Of a stretch of DNA of 32,446 nt, positions 23,840 to 32,336 are shown piece by piece. Under the pieces are notes generated by a model. It was not told the DNA's origin. It made no database searches and was given only the letters and a program-made list of their open reading frames with translations. Origin of the DNA: Bacteroidota bacterium (GTDB taxonomy: Bacteria; Bacteroidota; Bacteroidia; Bacteroidales; VadinHA17). How positions within the stretch are numbered: the stretch's first letter is position 1; each line of letters begins with the position of its first letter. The DNA is taken from contig JADFUQ010000112.1 of NCBI GenBank assembly GCA_015222065.1, positions 1 to 32,446 of the forward strand. The letters are read 5' to 3'. The position numbers and the translations under genes are program-made.

Positions 23840-25207
23840 ATGAAAAAAAAGACATTAATATTTATATTTTTTATAACATTAATGAGTTATCTCACGGCTC
23901 AAAACAATGTTTTGGAGAAATATATTCAGGAAGGATTGCAAAGTAACCTTTCATTAAAACAAAAACAATCTTCTTATGAAAAGAGCATACAGATTTTGAA
24001 AGAAGCGAAAGGAATGTTTCTCCCGAATTTAAGTCTCAATGCAAGATACTCATTAGCAGATGGCGGGCGTATAATTGAATTCCCTGTGGGTGATATGATG
24101 AATTCGGTTTATAGCACGCTTAATCAACTAACTCAAACAAATCAGTTCCCTCAATTAGAGAATGAAAGAATTCCTTTTTTAAGGCCGACTGAACAGGAAA
24201 CCAAGTTGCGTCTGGTTCAGCCCTTATTTAATCCACAGATTTATTATAATTCAAAAATAAAATCGGAACTGACAAATGTCGAAAAGGCGGATGTTGAAAG
24301 CTATAAACGGGAATTAGTTGCAGAAATTAAAACAGCTTATTATAACTATTTAAAAACTGTACATGTTCTTAAACTTACGGATAAAACAACCGAACTGCTG
24401 AAAGAAAATATCAGGGTAAATGAACGGCTTTTTGCAAACGATAAAATTACAATTGATAATGTTTACCGTTCAAAAGCAGAGTTAAGCAAACTTGAACAAA
24501 ATATTGCCGAAGCTGTTAAATATAATAAATCATCAAAAGCATATTTTAATTTTCTGTTGAACAAGCCGTTTGAATCGGATATTGAAATATCTGACGAAAC
24601 AAAATTTTCATTCATTGAAACAGAACTTCAAAATTCACAGGAGAATGCAATAAATAACAGGGAAGAATTATACATGCTCAAAAGCTTTGAAAAGGCAAAC
24701 GATTACAATTTAAAGCTGAATAAACTCAACAAAGCTCCGAACTTAACTGCTGTTGTTGATTATGGTTTTCAGGGAGAAGAATACAATTTTACTTCTGATG
24801 ATGATTTTATTATGGCTTCGTTTGTTTTAAGCTGGGATTTATTCAAGGGATTTCAAAATAAGGCAAAAATCCAACAGGCAACTATCGACAAGCAAATAAT
24901 TGAAACACAGTATAACGAGGCGGAAAACCGGGTGAAATTACAGGTCCTCGATTTGTATTACGAAGTTGAAGCTGTTGAAAAAGCAATTTTTGCTGCTCAA
25001 CAGGGAAAATTGAGCGCTACGAAATCGTACGAAATAATTAATAAAAAATACAAGGAAGGACAGGCAAGCCTTATACAATTCATTGACGCCCGAACCACTA
25101 TGACAAATGCCGAATATAACGTAATTATTACAACTTATAATTATAAAATAAAATATGCGGAATTTGAAAAGGCTGCTTGTTTGTATGAATTAAGAATAGA
25201 ACGCTGA
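23840..25207 (+). CDS. TolC-family outer membrane efflux protein
   Basis: Outer-membrane channel of a tripartite efflux pump. The N-terminal signal peptide (about 1-20, MKKKTLIFIFFITLMSYLTA) is followed by two outer-membrane-efflux repeats. Each consists of long amphipathic helices, with EIKTAYYNYLKTVHVLKLT in the first and KLQVLDLYYEVEAVEKAIF in the second, and beta segments such as LNARYSLADGG. At 455 residues it is normal for TolC. It lies between tetR and the hlyD-like gene, so it should pair with the RND pump below. Confidence 0.92.
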   Translation: MKKKTLIFIFFITLMSYLTAQNNVLEKYIQEGLQSNLSLKQKQSSYEKSIQILKEAKGMFLPNLSLNARYSLADGGRIIEFPVGDMMNSVYSTLNQLTQTNQFPQLENERIPFLRPTEQETKLRLVQPLFNPQIYYNSKIKSELTNVEKADVESYKRELVAEIKTAYYNYLKTVHVLKLTDKTTELLKENIRVNERLFANDKITIDNVYRSKAELSKLEQNIAEAVKYNKSSKAYFNFLLNKPFESDIEISDETKFSFIETELQNSQENAINNREELYMLKSFEKANDYNLKLNKLNKAPNLTAVVDYGFQGEEYNFTSDDDFIMASFVLSWDLFKGFQNKAKIQQATIDKQIIETQYNEAENRVKLQVLDLYYEVEAVEKAIFAAQQGKLSATKSYEIINKKYKEGQASLIQFIDARTTMTNAEYNVIITTYNYKIKYAEFEKAACLYELRIER

Positions 25208-25257
25208 TGACACGGATTACACGGATTTACACAGATAAAAATTAAAATTTGTAAAAA
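25208..25257. repeat. Short repeat ACACGGATT in the tolC-hlyD gap
   Basis: ACACGGATT, ACACGGATTT and ACACAGAT follow one another with a 9-10 nt period between tolC and hlyD. Similar short words fill other gaps in this window. No function is apparent. Confidence 0.6.
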
Positions 25258-26298
25258 ATGAAAAATATAATTAAAACTCTTTCTGCAATAATATTTATCG
25301 CATTGATTTTTAATGCTTGTAAAGAGCAAGTTGAAGAAGAAAAAATCGCGGAAAAAATAAAAGTAAGAACAACAAAGGTTATTGAAAAAGAAATGTCGAT
25401 ACCTGTTCATTGCAGCGGTAAATTATCTTCAAAAACCGAATCGAAATTAAGTTTTAAAACCGGTGGAATTATCAGCAGCATATTTGTTGATGAAGGTCAA
25501 AAAGTGAAAAAAGGACAAGTTTTGGCAAAGCTTAATCTTTCTGAAATTCAGCCACAGGTAAATCAGGCAAGACTTGGTTTGGATAAAGCCGAACGGGATT
25601 TCAGGAGGGCTAATAATTTGTATAAGGACAGTGTTGCTACTCTTGAGCAACTGCAAAATGTTACAACTGCTCTAAATATTGCAAAATCAAATGTGGAAAT
25701 AGCCGAATTTAATCTGCAATACTCAACAATCAAAGCCCCGTCAAACGGTAAAATTTTAAAACGTATTGCCGAAGAAAACGAAATCGTCGGACCCGGCAAC
25801 CCTGTGTTTTTGTTTGGTTCTACTGATAATGACTGGATTGCCAGAGTGAATATTACTGATAAGGATATTTTTTCGCTCCAACTTAATGACAAGGCAGAAA
25901 TACAATTTGATGCTTATCCCGATAAAACTTTCACGGCAATTGTTACCGTAATTGGAAACTTAGCCGACCCATATACAGGAACCTACGAAGTTGAACTTAC
26001 GCTAAAACAAACAGATGCAAAATTTGCTTCAGGATTAATTGCAAGTGTGGATATTTATCCTTCAAAAAAAGAAATATTTAAAATCATTTCTGTTAATGCT
26101 CTTATAGAAGGCAATGAAACGGAAGGTTATATATATCAGGTTATTAATAAAAGCAAGGTTAAAAAGTTAAGAATTAAAATTCACAAGATCTCTGATAACG
26201 ATTTATTTATTAAATCAGGCGTAGAAACCGGAGCCGAGATAATCACCGAAGGAGTGAGTTATGTTAATGGAACGTCTGAAGTTAAAGTAATAAAATAG
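25258..26298 (+). CDS. RND efflux periplasmic adaptor (HlyD/MFP family) lipoprotein
   Basis: Membrane-fusion subunit bridging the RND pump and TolC. A lipoprotein signal ends at IFNAC with C21 as the lipidated residue. The biotinyl-lipoyl half-motif KLSFKTGGIISSIFVDEGQKVKKGQVLA (about 63-91) precedes a short alpha-hairpin, and IKAPSNGKILKR closes the lipoyl domain. Beta-barrel and membrane-proximal domains follow. At 346 residues it is of usual size. Its TAG stop runs straight into a heptamer array. The next gene is an unrelated four-helix-bundle gene, with the RND gene after that. Confidence 0.92.
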   Translation: MKNIIKTLSAIIFIALIFNACKEQVEEEKIAEKIKVRTTKVIEKEMSIPVHCSGKLSSKTESKLSFKTGGIISSIFVDEGQKVKKGQVLAKLNLSEIQPQVNQARLGLDKAERDFRRANNLYKDSVATLEQLQNVTTALNIAKSNVEIAEFNLQYSTIKAPSNGKILKRIAEENEIVGPGNPVFLFGSTDNDWIARVNITDKDIFSLQLNDKAEIQFDAYPDKTFTAIVTVIGNLADPYTGTYEVELTLKQTDAKFASGLIASVDIYPSKKEIFKIISVNALIEGNETEGYIYQVINKSKVKKLRIKIHKISDNDLFIKSGVETGAEIITEGVSYVNGTSEVKVIK

Positions 26299-26331
26299 CT
26301 TTTAGCTGTTGGCTGTTAGCTTTTAGCTTTA
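26297..26331. repeat. Heptamer array AGCT(K)TT, left flank of the S23-like gene
   Basis: AGCTTTT, AGCTGTT, GGCTGTT, AGCTTTT, AGCTTTA in 7-nt register. It overlaps the stop codon of the hlyD-like gene and is inverted relative to the array at 26729-26763. Confidence 0.85.
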
Positions 26332-26379
26332 CTATCATAAATTAATGCTTTATCTATTAAAACCTTTAAAAAATAAATT

Positions 26380-26739
26380 ATGAAAAATTTTAGAAAATTA
26401 ATCATTTGGCAAAAAGGAATTGATTTGGTAATTGACATTTATAAGTTCTCAAATGATTTGCCATCAGATGAAAAATATGGTTTAATAAGTCAAATACGAC
26501 GAGCATCAGTATCAATTCCTTCAAATATTGCCGAAGGTTCTTCGAGGTATAGTGAAAAAGATTTTAAACGTTTTCTTGAAATTGCTATAGGTTCAGCTTT
26601 TGAGTTAGAAACTCAATTACTAATAATCCAAAAGTTATGTTTAATTGACAAAAGCAAGTGTGATATACTTATCCAGTCGTTACAAGAAGAACAAAAAATG
26701 ATCAATAGTTTGATTACTAAAATTAAAACCAACAGCTAA
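26380..26739 (+). CDS. Four helix bundle protein (S23/IVP family)
   Basis: A 119-residue protein with the family pattern LIIWQKGIDLVIDIY, then YGLISQIRRASVSIPSNIAEGSSR (47-70) and FLEIAIGSAFELETQL. These proteins were first found encoded in intervening sequences of 23S rRNA genes and are related in fold to the Avd accessory protein of diversity-generating retroelements. A stand-alone role is not established. Here it interrupts a tolC-hlyD-RND operon and is flanked by inverted heptamer arrays; its own final codons (AAC AGC TAA) lie in the right array. No reverse transcriptase or rRNA is present in the window. Confidence 0.9.
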   Translation: MKNFRKLIIWQKGIDLVIDIYKFSNDLPSDEKYGLISQIRRASVSIPSNIAEGSSRYSEKDFKRFLEIAIGSAFELETQLLIIQKLCLIDKSKCDILIQSLQEEQKMINSLITKIKTNS

Positions 26740-26763
26740 CAGCTAATAACTAACAGCTAATAA
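26729..26763. repeat. Heptamer array AACAGCT, right flank of the S23-like gene
   Basis: AACAGCT, AACAGCT, AATAACT, AACAGCT, AAT in register. The reverse complement is AGCTGTT, the word of the left-flank array (26297-26331). It supplies the stop of the S23-like gene and ends one base before the RND ATG at 26765. Confidence 0.85.
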
Positions 26764-26764
26764 A

Positions 26765-29700
26765 ATGAAACTACCTAAAATATCGATTAGCAATTATCAA
26801 TTCACAATCATTGTATTTATCCTGATTACAATAGCCGGATTGAATTCGTACCTGAATATGCCCCGTATGGAAAATCCTGAGATGAAAATACCGGGGGCTT
26901 CTGTGGTGGTAATTTATCCGGGCACTAACCCTGTTGATATGGAACAATTGGTTGTTACACCAATTGAAGATGTTCTTAATGAACTGGACGATATTAAAAT
27001 GATTGAAACGAATATTAACGATGGTCTCGCTATAATTAATATTGAATTTTATTATGGAACCGATGCTGATAAAAAATATGATGATGTCGTAGAAAAAGTA
27101 AATACAGTAAGAAATGACCTGCCCGGCGATATTTACGAAATTAATATTCAACAATGGACCGTATCGGATGTTTGTATGATGCAACTTGCCCTTGTTTCCG
27201 ACAGCGTTGAATACAGGATTTTGCAGGAAAAAGCAGAGAAACTTGAAAAAGAGTTAAAAAAAGAAAGCGGTGTTAAAAAAGTGGAAATTTTTGCTTATCC
27301 CGAGCAAGAGGTAAGAATTTCGCTTGATATTGAAAAAATGGCTCAGATGAATATTTCTCTCGATAATATTACCAATGCTATAAAAAGTAATAATGCAAAT
27401 ATTCCAGGTGGAGCTATAACCCTGGATGATAAAAGCTTTAATATAAAAACAAGTGGTTCGTACAATAATCTTGATGAGATACGAAATACGGTAGTCAATT
27501 CATATCAGGGCAGGTTGATTTATCTGAAAAATATTGCAAAAGTAAATTTTGATTATGAAGATACAAGATATCTTGCACGTCTGTCGGGCAAAAGAGCAAT
27601 ATATATTACCCTTAAGCAAAAAGAAGGACGAAACGTTTTTAAAACAACCGAAGGTGTTAAAGCAAAAATAAATAAATTCAAAGAAAGCCTGGATGATGAT
27701 ATTAGTTTGGAATATGTTTATGACCAGTCGGAAGAAGTAGCTACAAAAATCAATAACTTTCAGTCAAATCTTTTGCAAGGGATAATTCTGGTAGGTATAA
27801 TTATTTTGCTTGCGCTGGGTTTTAAATCTGCATTAATTGTAATAATTGCAATTCCTTTATCAATCATTACAGGGCTTGCTTTTGTTGACTGGGCAGGATT
27901 CGGGTTGGAACAAATGTCAATTGCCGGGCTGGTGATTGTTTTAGGCTTGCTGGTGGACAATTCCATTGTTATGACTGAAAATATCAACCGGTTTCTATCA
28001 ATGGGATACAAACCTAAAGAAGCAGCAATAAAAGGAGCCTCCGAAATTGGCTGGCCTATTGTAAGTGCTACAGTTACAACCTTACTGGCGTTCATACCGA
28101 TAATTCTAATACCTGAAAAAGTAGGGCAGTTTATACGTAGTCAGCCTGTAACCATTATGGCGACACTTTCGGTTTCTTTGTTTATAGCTCTTACTTTAAC
28201 TCCGCTTATTGCAAGCAGAATATTTAAGCAAAAATCAAATAATAATTTAATTGAAACAAAAAAGAAAAACAGGCACAGGTATCTGAGACGATTTATTGAA
28301 GGACCTTACAGAAAAATCTTATCCTTTTCATTGTCCCATAAAGTTCTGATACTAATTGGTGCTCTTGCTGTTTTATTTGGCTCTGTGTTTATGGTTAAGT
28401 TTGTCGGGTTTAGCTTATTCCCTAAAGCCGAAAAGCCTCAGTTTCTGATTAAAATAAATCTTCCCGAAGGGACTAATCTTGATAAAACTAACAGCATGGT
28501 CAGTGAAGTTGAAACTATTTTAGATACAATTGAATATGTGAAATATTATGCTTCAAATATTGGTCACGGAAATCCACGCATTTATTATAATGTAATGTCA
28601 AAAAACTATTTGAAAAATTATGGTGATATTTTTGTTTTTTTAAAAGAGTATGATATTGAAAAATTCGATAATTTGATTTCACAATTACGAAAAACTTTCA
28701 ATAATTTTCCAGGAGCTAAAATCAATATTAAAGAATTTGAGCAAGGAACCCCAATAGCTGCGCCTATTATGGTATATATCGAAGGTGATAATATTGACGA
28801 GCTTAAAGAAATTGCATCGAATGTTGAAAAATTTATCGAAAATGAAAAAGGGACTATAAATATTAATAACGAATTAGCAAAATCACGAACCGACCTTTTT
28901 ATTAATATTAATAAAGAAAAAGCTAATTTATTTGGTGTACCGATACACGAAATTGATAAAACTATTAGAACAGCAATTACAGGAATGAACATTTCGAAAT
29001 TTAGAGATAAAGACGGTGAAGAATTTAATATTGTAATGAGATTGCCTTTTGAAGATAAAATTAAAATGAGCGATTTTGATAAGATTTATGTAAAATCAAT
29101 GTCAGGTAAATTAATCCCGTTAAGGCAACTTGCATCTATTGAGTTAAAAAAAGCTCCAAGTTTGATAACACACTACAATCTTAGCAGAACTGCCTTAATA
29201 ACTGCCGACCTTGAAAAGGGGGTAAACCTTGATGAAATAATGGAACCGGTAATTCAAAAGTTAAATCAATATTCTTTCCCAAACGGTTATACATACAGAA
29301 TCGCAGGAGAGTTAGAAAGCCGGGGCGAAGCATTTGGCGGAATGAAAATTGCAATGATAATAGCTTTAATCTCAATATTTGCTGTTCTGGTTTTGCAGTT
29401 CAAATCTTTCACTCAGCCATTGATTATTTTTACTGCAATACCTTTAGCTTTAATCGGCTCAATATGGGCCTTGTTTATTACAGGCAATACCTTCTCGTTT
29501 GCAGCATTAATTGGTTTGTTAAGCTTAATCGGGATAGTAATAAATAATTCAATCATATTGGTTGATTATACAAACAAACTCCGGGACAGCGGCAAATCAA
29601 TAATTGAATCACTGAAAATTGCAGGTGAAATCCGTTTTACTCCAATCATTCTAACAACCCTGACAACAATCGGTGGATTATTACCATTAACATTACGCGG

Positions 29701-29833
29701 CGGCACAATGTGGGCACCAATGGGCTGGGCAATTATCGGGGGATTGCTCGTTTCAACTATGCTTACGCTGATTATTGTACCGGTTTTATATAAGGCTTTT
29801 TCAGTAAAACATTTTGAAAAAAAGGAATCATAA
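26765..29833 (+). CDS. RND-family efflux pump inner-membrane subunit (AcrB/HAE-like)
   Basis: A 1022-residue proton-driven pump. The first membrane segment is at the N-terminus (about 10-26), the large porter loop follows, TM2-6 begin around residue 338, and the second half repeats this order. TM4 carries GLLVDNSIVMTENI, with D398 matching AcrB D407 and N399 in the place of D408. TM10 has GIVINNSIILVDY, where AcrB has K940. Both variants are common in other RND branches, so the pump is likely functional with a changed proton relay. Exported substrates cannot be told. It belongs with the tetR, tolC and hlyD-like genes despite the inserted S23-like gene. Confidence 0.94.
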   Translation: MKLPKISISNYQFTIIVFILITIAGLNSYLNMPRMENPEMKIPGASVVVIYPGTNPVDMEQLVVTPIEDVLNELDDIKMIETNINDGLAIINIEFYYGTDADKKYDDVVEKVNTVRNDLPGDIYEINIQQWTVSDVCMMQLALVSDSVEYRILQEKAEKLEKELKKESGVKKVEIFAYPEQEVRISLDIEKMAQMNISLDNITNAIKSNNANIPGGAITLDDKSFNIKTSGSYNNLDEIRNTVVNSYQGRLIYLKNIAKVNFDYEDTRYLARLSGKRAIYITLKQKEGRNVFKTTEGVKAKINKFKESLDDDISLEYVYDQSEEVATKINNFQSNLLQGIILVGIIILLALGFKSALIVIIAIPLSIITGLAFVDWAGFGLEQMSIAGLVIVLGLLVDNSIVMTENINRFLSMGYKPKEAAIKGASEIGWPIVSATVTTLLAFIPIILIPEKVGQFIRSQPVTIMATLSVSLFIALTLTPLIASRIFKQKSNNNLIETKKKNRHRYLRRFIEGPYRKILSFSLSHKVLILIGALAVLFGSVFMVKFVGFSLFPKAEKPQFLIKINLPEGTNLDKTNSMVSEVETILDTIEYVKYYASNIGHGNPRIYYNVMSKNYLKNYGDIFVFLKEYDIEKFDNLISQLRKTFNNFPGAKINIKEFEQGTPIAAPIMVYIEGDNIDELKEIASNVEKFIENEKGTININNELAKSRTDLFININKEKANLFGVPIHEIDKTIRTAITGMNISKFRDKDGEEFNIVMRLPFEDKIKMSDFDKIYVKSMSGKLIPLRQLASIELKKAPSLITHYNLSRTALITADLEKGVNLDEIMEPVIQKLNQYSFPNGYTYRIAGELESRGEAFGGMKIAMIIALISIFAVLVLQFKSFTQPLIIFTAIPLALIGSIWALFITGNTFSFAALIGLLSLIGIVINNSIILVDYTNKLRDSGKSIIESLKIAGEIRFTPIILTTLTTIGGLLPLTLRGGTMWAPMGWAIIGGLLVSTMLTLIIVPVLYKAFSVKHFEKKES

Positions 29834-29866
29834 ACAGATAGAAAAAATAATTAAAAAGAAAAATGA

Positions 29867-30502
29867 ATGAGACGGGTTGAAAGATTAACAGCGATCATTA
29901 CTTTTTTACAATCAAGAAAAAATACACCGATTGAAAGGTTGCAGGAAAAATTCAGAGTAAGCAAAAGGACGATATACAGGGACATAACTTCTTTACATGA
30001 AATAGGTGTACCGGTTTCATTTCAGAAAGACAGAGGATATTTTATTCTTGACAGTCATTTTATGCCTCCTGTTTCTTTTTCCGAAAATGAAGCTATTGCT
30101 CTTATTCTTGCCGGAACTCTAATGAAAAGGTTCTCTGACAATAAAACAAACGAGCATTTTGAAAATGCCCTAGACAAAGTTAAATATGCACTCAGCTCAA
30201 CACAAAAAGACACTGTAGAGACAATTGTAGAAAATATAAAAACACCTTCACAGAAAGAACACAGCAAACAAGGAAATTATTTATTCATAGTTCAGAATGC
30301 AATCACTAACAAACAAATCTTAAATATCAAATACAAGGACAGGAAAGACAAGCTTTCGGATAGAGAGATTGAACCAATAGGCTTAACATTTTATGGGAAT
30401 GAATGGCACACAGTTGCATTTTGTTGGAAAAGGAACGAATACAGAGATTATAAAATCAAAATTTCAATGACATACAGTTGTCAGTACGTTGATTTATATT
30501 AG
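29867..30502 (+). CDS. HTH/WYL-domain transcriptional regulator (YafY-like), short
   Basis: A 211-residue regulator. The N-terminal winged helix (about 1-55) reads VERLTAIITFLQSR then FRVSKRTIYRDITSLHEIGVPV, as in YafY/DeoR-like proteins. The WYL domain follows, with ILNIKYKDRKDK and EWHTVAFCWKRNEYRDYKI near the end. In typical relatives the domain continues past this point with an FRLDRI-type strand and a C-terminal extension. Here it stops soon after RDYKIKIS, so the C-terminus may be truncated. It begins 33 bp after the RND stop and could be cotranscribed with the efflux genes, or read with the small membrane protein 23 bp downstream. Confidence 0.82.
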   Translation: MRRVERLTAIITFLQSRKNTPIERLQEKFRVSKRTIYRDITSLHEIGVPVSFQKDRGYFILDSHFMPPVSFSENEAIALILAGTLMKRFSDNKTNEHFENALDKVKYALSSTQKDTVETIVENIKTPSQKEHSKQGNYLFIVQNAITNKQILNIKYKDRKDKLSDREIEPIGLTFYGNEWHTVAFCWKRNEYRDYKIKISMTYSCQYVDLY

Positions 30503-30525
30503 CAAAATAATTTAAATTTATTCAT

Positions 30526-30888
30526 ATGAAAACAAAAAGATTAATTATCGCTACTTTATTGGGAGTCATATTTGGATTCGTCTGTTTTGGTTTTGCCTCT
30601 GGCGGACCAAATGAAATCTCAACATTATTAGCTATAAACATTATTCTTGGCAGAACACTCATTGGTGTTGCTATTGGTATTAGTAGATTTCCAATGAAAC
30701 ATTGGTCTTTACACGGGTTAATTATGGGGTTGGTATTTAGCTTACCTCCAGCTTTTGGTGCAATAACAGGACCTGAAAACCCGGAATTTAATCATACAAT
30801 GATGTTTGTTTCAACAATCGTGATGGGAATGATTTATGGTTTCTTAATTGAATTAATTACTTCTGTTTTGTTTAAAGCAAAAAATTAA
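30526..30888 (+). CDS. Small multi-pass membrane protein of unknown function
   Basis: A 120-residue hydrophobic protein with about four membrane segments: 6-24 (LIIATLLGVIFGFVCFGFA), 31-52 (with the charged pair GRTLIG inside), 63-80 and 90-115. Between segments two and three is an MKHWSLHG loop. I do not recognise a characterised family. It follows the WYL regulator by 23 bp on the same strand, which suggests that the regulator and this protein are expressed together. Confidence 0.7.
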   Translation: MKTKRLIIATLLGVIFGFVCFGFASGGPNEISTLLAINIILGRTLIGVAIGISRFPMKHWSLHGLIMGLVFSLPPAFGAITGPENPEFNHTMMFVSTIVMGMIYGFLIELITSVLFKAKN

Positions 30889-31009
30889 AAACAGATGTTC
30901 CATATTTGTTTTTCAATGTACATAAAAAGTCGAGCATAAATTTTCCGATCTGGAAGTCCTGTAAATAAAGGTGAAAATACCAACAAAGGGCAGAAATTAT
31001 TTTCCAGTT
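30889..31009. other. Convergent intergenic region
   Basis: A gap of 121 bp between converging genes. A weak CTGGAA/TTCCAG inverted pair (about 30951 and 31001) is the only structure noticed and its long loop makes it unconvincing as a terminator. Confidence 0.4.
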
Positions 31010-31678
31010 TTAATGTGAAGATAAATTTGCCTCAAATGCATTAAGCAAAAATGTATTATTATTATTGTCAATAGCAATTTCCCCATTAGTTATATTGGCA
31101 TCAGCAAAATCCAGGACACTTAACCATACATTAGTATCAAATATAATTGAAATTGAAACCATACTGTTTTCACTTACGGTAACTCCATTATTTACAAGCG
31201 GCAATTGAATTTGTTTTGTAAAATCGGAGCTTAATGTAAAAGGTATTGTACTACTGCCGGCAGTTAAATAGTGGCCGGTAATTATAATACTGTGCCCGTT
31301 AAAAGTTGTACTTTCGCTGGTCTGGAATGTGAGATCAACTTTTTTATACGTTCCGGTAAACAAATCAACCTGATCGAAAGAGACAATCCCATTGCTTATT
31401 TCTTTAGTATAAGGGCCTTGTAATATTACATCATCATTTCCTGAATCTTCCTTGATATGCAAGTTGGAGATATTTATAACCACTGATGAAATATTTAATG
31501 CTTCAGCGAATGACTGATCATCACTAAGTTTGCTTCCTGACTCTTGTAAAGCAGAATCCAACTTTTTTTCTAATGTTGATGAATTTGAATTGCTATTTTG
31601 ACATCCTGTAATGGATACGGATACTAACAGTGCAATCATCATTGTTATAATAAAATAATTATTGCTTTTTGTTTTCAT
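31010..31678 (-). CDS. Predicted lipoprotein, DUF4382-like beta-rich domain
   Basis: A 222-residue exported protein. The N-terminal signal ends at SITGC with C26 as the lipid site, followed by an Asn/Ser-rich linker. The rest is beta-rich: VVINISNLHI (67-76) then an IVSFDQVDLF segment (94-103), GTYKKVDLTF, and SENSMVSISIIFD later on. This order recalls DUF4382-type carbohydrate-binding-like lipoproteins, but that is a resemblance by eye only. It probably sits in the outer membrane or periplasm. It lies downstream of the thioredoxin-like gene, with a terminator-like hairpin between. Confidence 0.6.
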   Translation of the reverse strand: MKTKSNNYFIITMMIALLVSVSITGCQNSNSNSSTLEKKLDSALQESGSKLSDDQSFAEALNISSVVINISNLHIKEDSGNDDVILQGPYTKEISNGIVSFDQVDLFTGTYKKVDLTFQTSESTTFNGHSIIITGHYLTAGSSTIPFTLSSDFTKQIQLPLVNNGVTVSENSMVSISIIFDTNVWLSVLDFADANITNGEIAIDNNNNTFLLNAFEANLSSH

Positions 31679-31707
31679 AAAAAAATGTTTTAAAAATATT
31701 AAACAAG

Positions 31708-31740
31708 GAAAGCAAGAACCTTATTAAGATCCCTGCTTTC
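31708..31740 (-). terminator. Rho-independent-type terminator after the thioredoxin-like gene
   Basis: On the minus strand GAAAGCA (31740-31734) pairs with TGCTTTC (31714-31708). The stem extends inward to about 13 pairs using G-T pairs, around a TTAATAA loop. A T-rich run follows. It lies about 50 bp after the stop at 31789 and 30 bp before the lipoprotein ATG at 31678, so it should separate the two genes. Confidence 0.6.
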
Positions 31741-31788
31741 TTTCAATCTTTTTCAAATTCTGTTTGCCTTACAAATAATAATCACAGG

Positions 31789-32199
31789 CTAGAGGTTTTT
31801 AATAATAATGGCAAGCATATCATCAAAAGATTGTTTTGTTGTTAAAATAGCTTTTTCTTCTTTACTTTTTGCATCTACCAATACTACAACGCCAGTTCCC
31901 TGATTGGACTCCAATACATTATTAAGCCCAAGTTTGTTTGCAAGAACCTGAGTCTTTTCTTTTGATTCATTAGTGGAAAAATCGAATTTTACAAATTCCA
32001 CTTTCTCACCTTCCAGTTCGTTTTGTAAGTCTTTAACTTTAGGTACCATCAACTTACTTTCACCACAGTTATCAGCATAGAACATTACAGCATATAGCGT
32101 TGGTGATTCTTTTTCCTGACCAAGAACATTTGAAAATCCCAATCCTGTCAGGAAGATTAATACTAGAGTAAGATTTATTACTTTTTTTACATTTTTCAT
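31789..32199 (-). CDS. Exported thioredoxin-like protein with degenerate active site
   Basis: A 136-residue protein with a signal peptide (about 1-27, ending GFSNVLGQ). The fold-defining parts of a thioredoxin are visible: LYAVMFYADNCGESK (35-49), the next helix, and VEFVKFDFS. The active site reads C45-G-E-S48, so the second catalytic cysteine of CxxC is replaced by serine. The usual cis-proline before the third strand is also missing, the sequence there being QGTGVVVLVD. It is thus unlikely to act as a disulfide reductase and may be a binding or regulatory protein. Its length is slightly above that of a single domain. Confidence 0.7.
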   Translation of the reverse strand: MKNVKKVINLTLVLIFLTGLGFSNVLGQEKESPTLYAVMFYADNCGESKLMVPKVKDLQNELEGEKVEFVKFDFSTNESKEKTQVLANKLGLNNVLESNQGTGVVVLVDAKSKEEKAILTTKQSFDDMLAIIIKNL

Positions 32200-32336
32200 A
32201 ATACTGATTTTTTAAAATAATTTAAATTAATTAAATTGCTAATAGACGTCTGTATTAAAGATTAACTTAGTTGAAAAAGGTTGGGTCAATAATTGAATTT
32301 ATTAATAATTAGTGCTTGTCCATAAAGTCAAACAAA

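Noticed and set aside
26380..26739. Diversity-generating retroelement based on the Avd-like four-helix-bundle gene
   Set aside because: No reverse transcriptase, template repeat or variable repeat is visible in the window. The protein better fits the stand-alone S23 family.
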